Both the position numbers and the translations under genes were made by a program. DNA of 64,000 nt from NCBI RefSeq assembly GCF_004366355.1, contig NZ_SODV01000002.1, positions 2,148,768-2,212,767 of the forward strand. The letters run 5' to 3'. The notes under the pieces are model-generated. The model was not told where the DNA came from. It saw only the letters and a program-made list of their open reading frames with translations, and ran no database searches. Shown one piece after another: positions 57,892-64,000 of the stretch (the first letter of the stretch is position 1; the number at the start of each line of letters is the position of its first letter). This DNA is from Dinghuibacter silviterrae. GTDB lineage: Bacteria > Bacteroidota > Bacteroidia > Chitinophagales > Chitinophagaceae.

Positions 57892-58419
57892 ATGAAATCG
57901 TCAAAAAACATCGAAAAAGAATACACCCCCGAAGAGATTGCCGAATCATTTGTCTTCCCCGGTCCTAAAGCTTCACCGGAACGGGATGCAATGTTGGAAG
58001 CTTTTCGTGAGCATAGGAAAAAAGTTTCTGAAAAGCAATCAGAAAGAACAAAGCTTATTGCGCAACTGCTGCAACTAAAGTATCTGATCGAGGATTATAT
58101 AAAATCGGATCATCTGAGCAAGGAGTATACTTTCGGATATTTTCTAAAAGAATACATTAGTCGTCTGGAAAAGAAAAATAACCAATTCGCCGAGGAAATA
58201 AATGTTGACCCCGCGGAGCTAAGCCAGGTGATCAATAAACGACGCAAGCCTACGGAAAAACTCATTTTTAGGCTGGAAATACACTCCAATAGAAATTTTC
58301 CCGCATTAATGTGGTTCAGATTGCTGGAAAAGGACCGGGCATACGAATTGAAGCATCATAGGGAAATCATTGATAGTGAGAAGAAGAATGTCAAGCAAAG
58401 GCTGGCATTTTCATTATAG
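57892..58419 (+). CDS. XRE-type helix-turn-helix protein, possible antitoxin
   Basis: 175 residues. A long charged N-terminal helix region (about 30-85) leads to an XRE helix-turn-helix: FLKEYISRLEKKNNQFAEEINVDPAELSQVINKRRKPTEKLIFRLEIHSN, which resembles HigA-type antitoxins. It is the second gene of the pair and likely binds the palindrome at 57305-57330. I see no terminator behind it. Confidence 0.7.
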   Translation: MKSSKNIEKEYTPEEIAESFVFPGPKASPERDAMLEAFREHRKKVSEKQSERTKLIAQLLQLKYLIEDYIKSDHLSKEYTFGYFLKEYISRLEKKNNQFAEEINVDPAELSQVINKRRKPTEKLIFRLEIHSNRNFPALMWFRLLEKDRAYELKHHREIIDSEKKNVKQRLAFSL

Positions 58420-58662
58420 GTGGGCTTTAGGAAGGGTTTGTATTTTGGTCCTATAATTAATATTATGTTAAGTAATAATCAACGCACCCAATGTTCATAT
58501 TCCCTCGCAATACCCTTCATCAAACCCTTCCCTTCTATGCGTAATTTCCTGCTTCTTCCTCGCAATAGCAACGTCATGAGACACAGGCCGGAGATATTCC
58601 ACATTTCCAGAGCGAATTAATGAGAAAAAGGTCCTCGCGTCGTCCAATCGGCCGTTCATGAT

Positions 58663-58681
58663 AAAAAAGGCGACTTTCGCC
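58663..58681 (-). terminator. Minus-strand hairpin with T6
   Basis: Read on the minus strand: GGCGA, AAG loop, TCGCC, then TTTTTT. There is no gene ending here on the minus strand, so it may be the leftover terminator of a lost RNA or protein gene. Confidence 0.45.
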
Positions 58682-58715
58682 AAGGCACCGCTCTCGTTGC
58701 AGGTGGAGGCACCGG

Positions 58716-58735
58716 ATTTTAACCCGGGTTAAAAT
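58716..58735. promoter_or_regulatory. Palindromic operator before the catalase-like gene
   Basis: ATTTTAACCCGGGTTAAAAT is a perfect 20-bp palindrome, 51 nt before the ATG at 58787. The core TTTTAACCYGRGTTAAAA recurs at 60852-60869 before the divergently read hydrolase. A -7-like ACATTTAG lies 20 nt downstream (58756-58763), which places the palindrome near -42, the class II position for Crp/Fnr activators. Confidence 0.6.
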
Positions 58736-58786
58736 TTTAGCAGATTAACTGGTGGACATTTAGGATAATAAACATCAAAAAATTAT

Positions 58787-59854
58787 ATGAACATGCCTGA
58801 AAATTTTGACCAGTCAATACCGGTGGACATTACCTATCCTTTTATCGATGAAGCATTGGGGGAGCATGCTTCTCCTGACGAAGCGGCACTGACCACGCAA
58901 ATTGCCGATTTATTGGAGCACAATATCCGCACACAGTATTCTGAAGGGAATGCCAGGCGGGACGTACACATTAAGGCGACTGGATGTATGCGGGCTGTTT
59001 TACAAATGAATGAGGATATCCCTGCAAACCTGGCCCAGGGTATTTTTGTTCCGGGTAGGATGTATGAAGCCATCGTTCGTTTTTCAAACGGTTCCGGGGA
59101 GCCCAAGCAACTTTCGGACAGCCATGGTGATGTCCGCGGGTTGGCCGTCAAGGTGCTGGACATTCCGGGAGAAAAGCTGTTGGATACCGATAAAGATGCC
59201 AGGACACAGGATTTTGTGATGATTAATAAGCCGACTTTTTTTGTCAATGATCCCAAGACCTATTTGACCCTTTTTGAAAAGGCCGGCGGGAACTTGTTTT
59301 CAAAGCTGACGATACCGGTTGCGTTGGGTTTACGAAGCACAGTACTGCTGGCGGAAATGACCGGTAGTAAAATAGCTAATCCATTTCAAGTGCAGTATTT
59401 CTCGGCGTCAGCTTTTCAACATGGGGTTGGCAAGGATCGCTTGGCCGTTAAGTTTTCCATTAAGCCCCTGTCCGATGCGAAGGACCCGATGCCCCATCAT
59501 CCGGGGGATGATTTTTTGCGGGAGGTAATGAAGAATACCCTAAGTAAGGAAGATGTGGTATTGAGTTTTATGATACAGCCAAAGACCTCGGAGGATCTTA
59601 GTGTGGAGGATTGCACGCACGAATGGCCGGAATCGGTGGCTCCCTTCAGCGAAGTTGCCCGGTTGATCCTACCCAAACAGGATTTTGACACCGAAGAGTT
59701 GAATCGTCTGGGTGAAACTTTGTCCTTCAACGTCTGGCACGCCATAGTGGAGCACCGGCCTTTGGGTGTTGTCAATCGTATGCGTAAGATCGTATATGAG
59801 CGGATCAGCAGGGTTAGAAACCAAATGAACTCGGTGGTTCGCAGGGAGCCGTAG
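58787..59854 (+). CDS. Catalase-like heme protein (small catalase family)
   Basis: 355 residues, no signal peptide. Catalase-fold motifs: VHIKATGCMRA (the distal His), AIVRFSNGSGEPKQLSDSHGDVRGLAVKVLD and QDFVMINKPTFFVNDPKTYL. True catalases end the heme pocket with a proximal Tyr in RxFSYxDT. Here that region reads LSFNVWHAIVEHRPLGVVNRMRKIVYERIS, as in the short catalase-related proteins whose substrate is often an organic or lipid hydroperoxide (family knowledge, not shown here). A strong terminator follows, and the palindromic operator precedes it. Confidence 0.85.
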   Translation: MNMPENFDQSIPVDITYPFIDEALGEHASPDEAALTTQIADLLEHNIRTQYSEGNARRDVHIKATGCMRAVLQMNEDIPANLAQGIFVPGRMYEAIVRFSNGSGEPKQLSDSHGDVRGLAVKVLDIPGEKLLDTDKDARTQDFVMINKPTFFVNDPKTYLTLFEKAGGNLFSKLTIPVALGLRSTVLLAEMTGSKIANPFQVQYFSASAFQHGVGKDRLAVKFSIKPLSDAKDPMPHHPGDDFLREVMKNTLSKEDVVLSFMIQPKTSEDLSVEDCTHEWPESVAPFSEVARLILPKQDFDTEELNRLGETLSFNVWHAIVEHRPLGVVNRMRKIVYERISRVRNQMNSVVRREP

Positions 59855-59885
59855 ATCTTCAATAGTTTTTGCCTTCCTCTGGTGA

Positions 59886-59925
59886 ATTAGCCCTGTAAAG
59901 CTGGTGTTTACAGGGCTAATTTTTT
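59886..59925 (+). terminator. Rho-independent terminator after the catalase-like gene
   Basis: ATTAGCCCTGTAAA (59886-59899) and TTTACAGGGCTAAT (59907-59920) form a perfect 14-bp stem with a 7-nt loop, followed by five further Ts (59921-59925). Confidence 0.92.
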
Positions 59926-59940
59926 AAGTGCTTCTATGGC

Positions 59941-60804
59941 TTACTTCAGCCACTCCAGTACATAGTCGGCTACTTCCTGCCATCCTTGCTGGCCGCAAAT
60001 GTAGTGGCACCGTCCTTTGAATTCTTTGAAATTAGTAATGCTGTTTTTGTCCCAGTAGGCGTGGGCGTTCTTCCTGCTGAGTTTGGCTGGTATGATGATG
60101 TCTTTTTCTCCGCCGATAAAGAGCAAGGGGTTGTGGGGCTTTTTGAGGTCTACTTTGGCAAAGGATTTAAAAAGGGTATTTCGGGGAATATTCCTGCTTT
60201 CCGGGACGCACAGGGAATCATAGACCTGGTTGCTGGCATCCAGGGTGAGGGTGGTGCAGAAGGATCGGTGGAACCATTTTCTACTGCTGACAAAGGTGCT
60301 GTTTCCTTTGAGCGGATTGATCACAGGCCACATGGTTCTGAAAGTACGGAGACCGGGGAGTACATTTTTAGGGGTGGCGCCGTCAATGCAGATGCCGGCG
60401 GCGGCTTTGTTCATTTCGACGAGTTTCTGAACGACAAGTCCTGCCAGGGAATGGCCGATGATAATGGGTTTTTCGGGTAGGGAGTCGATGAGTTTAGCGA
60501 TGTTGTTGACGACTTCCTCAAAGCTCAGTTTTCCCAACCTGGGATCGATATGAGCCCGCAGGTCGGCGGGATGACCGCTGTGATAGGGATTGGCTGGGGT
60601 GATGCAGGTATAGCCACGGGCTTCGAAATAGGCTTTCCATTCTTGCCAGCATTGGGGGTTGACAAACAAACCGTGGATGAAGACGATGGTCTTTGAAGTG
60701 ATGGCGGCACGGGGCATGGTGCTGTCTGTTGATTGTGAAAAGGTGGTAGTGTTCAATGAAAAGAAAAGGACGAATAATAGCATGGTAGTGACGAATGGAC
60801 GCAT
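59941..60804 (-). CDS. Exported alpha/beta hydrolase
   Basis: 287 residues with signal peptide (to TTTFS|Q). The fold is clear: TIVFIHGLFVNPQCW (oxyanion strand), the nucleophile elbow GHSLAG, the acid strand FIGGEKDIIIP and the catalytic His in GRCHYI near the end. Esterase or lipase-like activity in the periplasm is likely, with unknown substrate. It is convergent with the catalase-like gene and shares that gene's operator, 46 nt upstream of its start. Confidence 0.88.
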   Translation of the reverse strand: MRPFVTTMLLFVLFFSLNTTTFSQSTDSTMPRAAITSKTIVFIHGLFVNPQCWQEWKAYFEARGYTCITPANPYHSGHPADLRAHIDPRLGKLSFEEVVNNIAKLIDSLPEKPIIIGHSLAGLVVQKLVEMNKAAAGICIDGATPKNVLPGLRTFRTMWPVINPLKGNSTFVSSRKWFHRSFCTTLTLDASNQVYDSLCVPESRNIPRNTLFKSFAKVDLKKPHNPLLFIGGEKDIIIPAKLSRKNAHAYWDKNSITNFKEFKGRCHYICGQQGWQEVADYVLEWLK

Positions 60805-60823
60805 ATGTTTGGCTTTTGATCAA

Positions 60824-60831
60824 CAAAGTTG
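60824..60831 (-). promoter_or_regulatory. -7-like box before the hydrolase gene
   Basis: CAACTTTG on the minus strand differs from TAnnTTTG at one base. It sits 19 nt downstream of the palindrome at 60851-60870, the same spacing (within one base) as in front of the catalase-like gene. Confidence 0.4.
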
Positions 60832-60850
60832 TCCATTGGGCCACACACTA

Positions 60851-60870
60851 TTTTTAACCTGAGTTAAAAA
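60851..60870. promoter_or_regulatory. Palindromic operator before the hydrolase gene
   Basis: TTTTTAAC-CTGA-GTTAAAAA; its 18-bp core differs from that at 58716-58735 only at two positions in the centre. It lies between the Crp/Fnr gene (ends 60875) and the hydrolase gene (starts 60804), with its centre about 42 bp upstream of the presumed transcription start. Confidence 0.6.
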
Positions 60871-60874
60871 CGGT

Positions 60875-61459
60875 TCAGCGCCGGGAGATTCTTTTTCGAA
60901 TGCGGCTCAAGGATGGACCTTGGATGCCTAAATAGGAGGAGATATGATACAGCGGAATTTCCTGGATCAGTCCTGGATGTTTGGATACGAGTTCTATGTA
61001 GCGTTCTTCGGGTGTTTTGAACAGAAAGCTCTCTGCCCGATCAATGGCTACGTTAAAGGCCTCCTGGGCCAGCAACCGGCCGAAACGCTCCCAGGCATGG
61101 GAGGTTTTATAGAGTTGGAGTAGGTTGTCGAGCGTTATACAAACGATGGTGGCGTCTGCCATGGCCCGGGTATGGTAGCCGCAGGGGGCTTGGTTAATGA
61201 AGCTTTTGAAAGTGACGACGAATTGGTTGGTGGAGTAGAAGAAGATGTTCTTTTCTTCTCCGTTGTCGTCTATGATGTAGGACCGGAAAACCCCGTTAGT
61301 GATGAATCCCAGGTGCCGGCAGATACTGTGTTGAACGTTGTAGAACTCACCCTTGGCAAAATGCTTGATATTCCAAAATGGCTGGGCGTGCTGAATTTCT
61401 TGCTCGCTGATGCCGGCAAATTGGGAAAGGGCTAGGGCAAAATGTTGGAATTCCATCAT
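60875..61459 (-). CDS. Crp/Fnr-family transcriptional regulator
   Basis: 194 residues. An N-terminal cyclic-nucleotide-binding-like beta roll (FWNIKHFAKGEFYNVQHSICRHLGFITNGVFRSYIIDDNGEEKNIFFYSTNQFVVTFKSF) is joined by the dimer helix to a C-terminal helix-turn-helix (IPLYHISSYLGIQGPSLSRIRKRI). No Fe-S cysteine set as in Fnr is seen. This is the common Bacteroidota type of short Crp proteins, often beside the genes they control. The TTTTAACC-type palindromes on its downstream side make it the likely activator of the hydrolase and catalase-like genes. Confidence 0.88.
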   Translation of the reverse strand: MMEFQHFALALSQFAGISEQEIQHAQPFWNIKHFAKGEFYNVQHSICRHLGFITNGVFRSYIIDDNGEEKNIFFYSTNQFVVTFKSFINQAPCGYHTRAMADATIVCITLDNLLQLYKTSHAWERFGRLLAQEAFNVAIDRAESFLFKTPEERYIELVSKHPGLIQEIPLYHISSYLGIQGPSLSRIRKRISRR

Positions 61460-61461
61460 AA

Positions 61462-61485
61462 GTGGTCGATTGCAGTAAAGTACAT
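61462..61485 (-). pseudogene. Remnant of a PIN toxin start
   Basis: Downstream of the orphan antitoxin copy, the minus strand reads ATG-TAC-TTT-ACT-GCA and then decays into a stop. Aligned with the intact PIN gene start (ATG-CAA-TTT-ATT-ACG-GCA at 63446 downward) it keeps the AAAAATG context and most bases apart from small deletions. The Crp/Fnr gene starts right after it, at 61459. Confidence 0.5.
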
Positions 61486-61495
61486 TTTTCCTACT

Positions 61496-61780
61496 TCAAT
61501 AGTCCAAATTAAGCTCCTGGGCTTGTTTAGTAAGGAATTTCAATTGCTTTTTCCTTGTAGCTTTCAAAGTTTTTTGGTAAGCGATCAAGTCACTTATTTT
61601 AATTCGACGATGGGTGCCGGCCTTAGTAAACGGAATATCCCCTTTCTCCAATAGCCGGACAACATGTGGCCGGGAGACCTCCAAAAAGTCGGCAGCTTCC
61701 TGGGTACTGACCTCCATCACGGTCTGGATCACAGCCATAGACCTGCCTACGGACATTCCCGATAAAATCTCGGCCATCAT
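61496..61780 (-). pseudogene. Truncated, toxin-less copy of the HTH antitoxin
   Basis: From the ATG at 61780, 94 residues (MMAEILSGMSVGRSMAVIQTVMEVSTQEAADFLEVSR ... TRKKQLKFLTKQAQELNLDY) match the C-terminal two thirds of the antitoxin at 63457-63909 almost residue for residue, including the excisionase-type helix-turn-helix. The N-terminal ~55 residues are lost; a longer in-frame reading to 61909 has unrelated sequence. DNA similarity between the copies begins at this ATG pair and runs past the stop to the start of the lost toxin. It could still make a DNA-binding protein. Confidence 0.7.
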
Positions 61781-61918
61781 TTTGGGTCCCTTGTAAAGTA
61801 ATAAGTAATTGGTATTTAATATTTTAAATAAAATTTCTGGAAAATAATCGTGCAAACGGGCTAAAAATAAACGGTATCTAAGGTAAATATTGTGGGCTAA
61901 TATGCCCAAGCATTAGCT

Positions 61919-62025
61919 GTTCATGAACATATTTCATGAACGTGCTCCCCTCCTATTGCAGTCTCCAAAGAACCTGAAAGACCTATTCAGTAAAGATATT
62001 TGGAGACGTCTCCATTTTCATGAAC
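61919..62025. repeat. Three TTCATGAAC repeats
   Basis: TTCATGAAC occurs at 61920-61928 (within the palindrome GTTCATGAAC, 61919-61928), 61933-61941 and 62017-62025. A perfect 12-bp palindrome GGAGACGTCTCC sits at 62002-62013. This stretch lies upstream of the orphan antitoxin and behind the 62074 gene, and holds no gene. Confidence 0.5.
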
Positions 62026-62073
62026 ACCCAACACCGTATACTTGTAAAATAAAAAGCTATTATTGTGGCTATC

Positions 62074-62856
62074 CTATTTCTGATCCCCATATTCTGCCAA
62101 GATCTTTCTTGCAAATTTCAACGCGTCCTCTTTATTCATCCTGAGCACTATTGATCTCGTCATTTCGTCCAACTTTGAGTCGCTGAAGACATATAGTTCC
62201 GAATGAATAGCAGCGATTAAGGATTTAAGAAATATGGATGGATATCGAGAGATCCTTTCATAGAAGTCCCCCAGGGATCGTGAACTGAATACCTTCCACC
62301 TTTCGAATTCAGGGATATTTTTAGTGCTTTCGTCTACTTCGCCGGAGTGTTTAATGGCGTTGTTTACACTACGCAACTGATTGATTTCTGTATAACCGTC
62401 AAGTTTATTCACTTGGATACCCTTACCTTTCATAAATTCAACAACAACAGTCCATTGATGAAAGCGTTGATTTGTGTAAAAAGCAGCTCTCAATAGCCTA
62501 CTTATATTTATTTCAAGGCTTTTAACGGCGTAGACAATCTTCATCTCCATCAGGGCAATCAGTTGATCTTGAAGATAGATCATATCCATAGTCGCATCTC
62601 TTTGCTGCTCAAGGATGGACGTTCCAGACTGATCCATTTGGTCCTCCAATTCTGCGTATCTTTCTGGATCGTCTTCTTTTATACTGTCCCAGCCTTCCAT
62701 TTCATCCGAAATGGTCTCCATCTGAGTCTTTATATCAGTTATCAGTTTGTCGATGGCTGGATCAAAAAGGTTGTTTTTATCTAAAAAATATGTGTCCAAT
62801 CCCATTTTATTCTGTTCTCGTTGATCGTGAATATCCTGTCGAGTTGAATGTGGCAT
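62074..62856 (-). CDS. Hypothetical cytoplasmic protein, possibly HEPN-like
   Basis: 260 residues, helical and charged, no signal peptide or membrane segment. A possible alternative start is Met18 (MGLDTYFLDKNN). The middle has a coiled-coil-like region (about 35-105) and then RLLRAAFYTNQRFHQW and INQLRSVNNAIKHSGEVDE. The latter resembles the R...NAIKHS motif of HEPN-type proteins, but the R-to-H spacing is longer than the usual Rx4-6H. It is 59 nt downstream of the PIN gene on the same strand, in an AT-rich block. Family uncertain. Confidence 0.6.
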   Translation of the reverse strand: MPHSTRQDIHDQREQNKMGLDTYFLDKNNLFDPAIDKLITDIKTQMETISDEMEGWDSIKEDDPERYAELEDQMDQSGTSILEQQRDATMDMIYLQDQLIALMEMKIVYAVKSLEINISRLLRAAFYTNQRFHQWTVVVEFMKGKGIQVNKLDGYTEINQLRSVNNAIKHSGEVDESTKNIPEFERWKVFSSRSLGDFYERISRYPSIFLKSLIAAIHSELYVFSDSKLDEMTRSIVLRMNKEDALKFARKILAEYGDQK

Positions 62857-62915
62857 AAGTTGGCTATTTGATCTTTATTGGGTTAAAAGCAATCGCAGCT
62901 TGGCTACGCTTTCAG

Positions 62916-63446
62916 TTAATTTATTCTATTCTTCTCCATACTTTTCAGAACCTCGTCTACAGTCATAGTCGGGTTTCTCAATACTGCAACCTGTTCTTCA
63001 AATGCCCGGACACTCTTCTGATGGTCCCGTTCAATGCAGGATAAGATAAAACTATCCGGATGTTCAGCACGGATGTTATGTTGGGCTAGCATTACTTCAG
63101 GAAAATCCCTTAGATTGGCAGTAACTATAACCTCCGCCCCTGCTTTAATGGCTGCGGCAAGTACATGGCGATCATCTGGGTCAGGCAGCGCTAGGCGATT
63201 TGCGATGGATTGGACATTTGTTACGTTTGCCCCAGGAAAAGCCTTATCCATTGCCTTACGCGTGGCCTCTAATTGCTTCCTTTTGAGGTCCGGTCTATTT
63301 TTTAGAAGGTTTCTGATCCATTCGTCGTGTATTTCAGGGGTCCATATAGGATCATATAACCCTTCAACCGCAAGGTTTAGCAAGTAATCTCTCAATGAAA
63401 GCGGATACAGGACATTTGCGTCCAATACTGCCGTAATAAATTGCAT
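62916..63446 (-). CDS. PIN-domain toxin
   Basis: ATG 63446 follows an AGGAAAA stretch 10 nt behind the antitoxin stop; an in-frame start upstream (63494) lies inside the antitoxin. 176 residues with the PIN acidic set: AVLDANVLYP (first Asp), EIHDEWIRN, LPDPDDRHVLAAAIKAGAEVIVTANLRDFP. PIN toxins are Mg-dependent RNases held by the cognate antitoxin. The genes are in antitoxin-toxin order and tightly linked. Confidence 0.88.
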   Translation of the reverse strand: MQFITAVLDANVLYPLSLRDYLLNLAVEGLYDPIWTPEIHDEWIRNLLKNRPDLKRKQLEATRKAMDKAFPGANVTNVQSIANRLALPDPDDRHVLAAAIKAGAEVIVTANLRDFPEVMLAQHNIRAEHPDSFILSCIERDHQKSVRAFEEQVAVLRNPTMTVDEVLKSMEKNRIN

Positions 63447-63456
63447 TTTTCCTGTT

Positions 63457-63909
63457 TCAATAATCCAGTTTGAGGTCCTGGGCTTGTTTTGCAAGGAATT
63501 TCAATTGCTTTCTCCTGGTAGCTTTCAAGGTCTTTTGGTAAGCGATCAAATCACTTATTTTAATTCGACGATGGGTACCGGCCTTAGTAAACGGAATCTC
63601 TCCTTTCTCCAAAAGCCGGACAACATGCGGCCGGGAAACCTCCAAAAAGTCCGCAGCTTCCTGGGTACTTACTTCCATTTCGGTTTGGATCACAGCCACT
63701 GACCTTCCTACGGACATTCCCGATAAAATTTCGGCCATCATCGCAATCACTTTTGCAGGCAGGCGTAATGGTTCATCGCTTTCCGGAAAGGAAATTTCTA
63801 CCACTTTCTTACTCGATCCAAGTGAACGAGATAGCTTTTTAAAAAGGTTCACGGAGCCTTTCGCAATGCGCTGATCTTCCCGGGTTGTCTTTTCTATTAA
63901 GGCGTCCAT
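63457..63909 (-). CDS. HTH (excisionase-type) antitoxin of the PIN pair
   Basis: 150 residues. The N-terminal part (EDQRIAKGSVNLFKKLSRSLGSSKKVVEISFPESDEPLRLP) is followed by an excisionase/MerR-like helix-turn-helix (VSTQEAADFLEVSRPHVVRLLEKGEIPFTKAGTHRRIKISDLIAYQKTLK). This pairing with a PIN toxin is widespread. A consensus Bacteroidota promoter lies upstream at 63929-63959. The C-terminal two thirds recur in the truncated copy at 61496-61780. Confidence 0.88.
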   Translation of the reverse strand: MDALIEKTTREDQRIAKGSVNLFKKLSRSLGSSKKVVEISFPESDEPLRLPAKVIAMMAEILSGMSVGRSVAVIQTEMEVSTQEAADFLEVSRPHVVRLLEKGEIPFTKAGTHRRIKISDLIAYQKTLKATRRKQLKFLAKQAQDLKLDY

Positions 63910-63928
63910 CTCATTGATTTTTATATCA

Positions 63929-63959
63929 CAAAGTTATATAAACGAAATAAACGAACAAA
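63929..63959 (-). promoter_or_regulatory. Consensus Bacteroidota promoter of the PIN toxin-antitoxin operon
   Basis: On the minus strand TTTG (63959-63956), exactly 19 bases, TAACTTTG (63936-63929). This is a full match to TTTG-N19-TAnnTTTG, 19 nt before the ATG at 63909. Confidence 0.75.
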
Positions 63960-64000
63960 TCAAGTATGGAAAAAAATATTAAAATAATGATAATCAAAAC

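Larger units (their letters stand above)
58420..58786. other. Non-coding stretch with a minus-strand hairpin and a palindromic operator
   Basis: No convincing gene. Short open frames on both strands (58420-58620 plus, 58495-58683 minus) match nothing I recognise. The minus strand has a hairpin GGCGA-AAG-TCGCC with six Ts (58681-58663). Just upstream of that on the minus strand is a piece that looks like a tRNA or tmRNA 3' end (GGTTAAAATCC, then TGCCTCCACC; about 58727-58701) without a matching 5' half. The palindrome at 58716-58735 is listed separately. Confidence 0.5.

Noticed and set aside
58420-58620. Plus-strand 66-codon frame behind the HTH gene
   Set aside because: It begins directly at the previous stop with no leader, has no domain, and overlaps the minus-strand frame of equal weakness.
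58495-58683. Minus-strand open frame (62 codons, TTG start) as a gene fragment
   Set aside because: It reads like protein but matches no family I know, starts inside a terminator-like hairpin and has no ATG near its 5' end.
58700-58786. Complete tRNA gene on the minus strand
   Set aside because: Only a T-arm-like and acceptor-like 3' part is present; no 5' acceptor strand, D-arm or anticodon stem can be folded upstream.
61781-61909. Longer N-terminus for the left antitoxin copy (start at 61909)
   Set aside because: These 43 codons are hydrophobic and Leu/Tyr-rich, unlike the N-terminal domain of the intact copy, and similarity between the copies starts exactly at the ATG pair at 61775-61780.

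Overview
The window looks like chromosome of a Bacteroidota bacterium, most likely a GC-rich member of the Chitinophagaceae type (phylum from sequence, family by inference). The signs are a type IX secretion sorting domain, a SusC/SusD pair with FecI/FecR-type regulators, FecR proteins with the DUF4974 tail, strings of FtsX/MacB-like permeases, and promoters of the Bacteroidota form TTTG-N19-TAnnTTTG. Genes are densely packed, with many ATGA or 1-nt junctions.

Layout. 1-1.4 kb: the end of a T9SS-exported protein and a Spy/CpxP-like periplasmic protein. 1.5-2.75 kb: a YhcG/DUF1016 nuclease gene broken by an internal out-of-frame deletion, followed by a tract of short palindromes. 2.75-22.3 kb: a NtrB/NtrC-type two-component system divergent from a ten-gene-scale export operon (membrane fusion protein, ABC ATPase, an 18-residue-repeat ladder protein, five tandem MacB-like permeases, TolC). 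A class I terpene cyclase overlaps it convergently. 23.4-28.4 kb: a small exported protein, then an ECF sigma/FecR cassette whose third gene is not a TonB receptor but an STN-domain protein carrying surface repeats, plus a paralogue of that repeat protein. 28.4-49.2 kb: a lectin-fold secreted protein, an FG-GAP/UnbV lipoprotein, then a glycan-use operon: ECF sigma, FecR, SusC, SusD, GH89, GH35, a MetE-like protein, GH92 and a vanadium-haloperoxidase/PAP2-fold lipoprotein.

49.2-57.3 kb: a CHAT-domain protease-like protein and a PKD/barrel protein, divergent from an ECF sigma and a TPR anti-sigma, then an Ala/Thr/Gln-rich exported protein and two further exported proteins. A two-block promoter motif with identical spacing lies in front of the PKD-CHAT pair and in front of the Ala-rich gene, which suggests one regulon. 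57.3-64 kb: visibly more AT-rich accessory DNA with a possible GNAT/HTH toxin-antitoxin pair, a catalase-like gene and an alpha/beta hydrolase that share an 18-bp operator next to a Crp/Fnr regulator, and a PIN toxin-antitoxin pair with a second, toxin-less copy of its antitoxin.

The best candidates for something undescribed are the CHAT/PKD/ECF module with its shared promoter, the FecI/FecR cassette driving STN-repeat surface proteins, and the five-permease export operon with its ladder protein.
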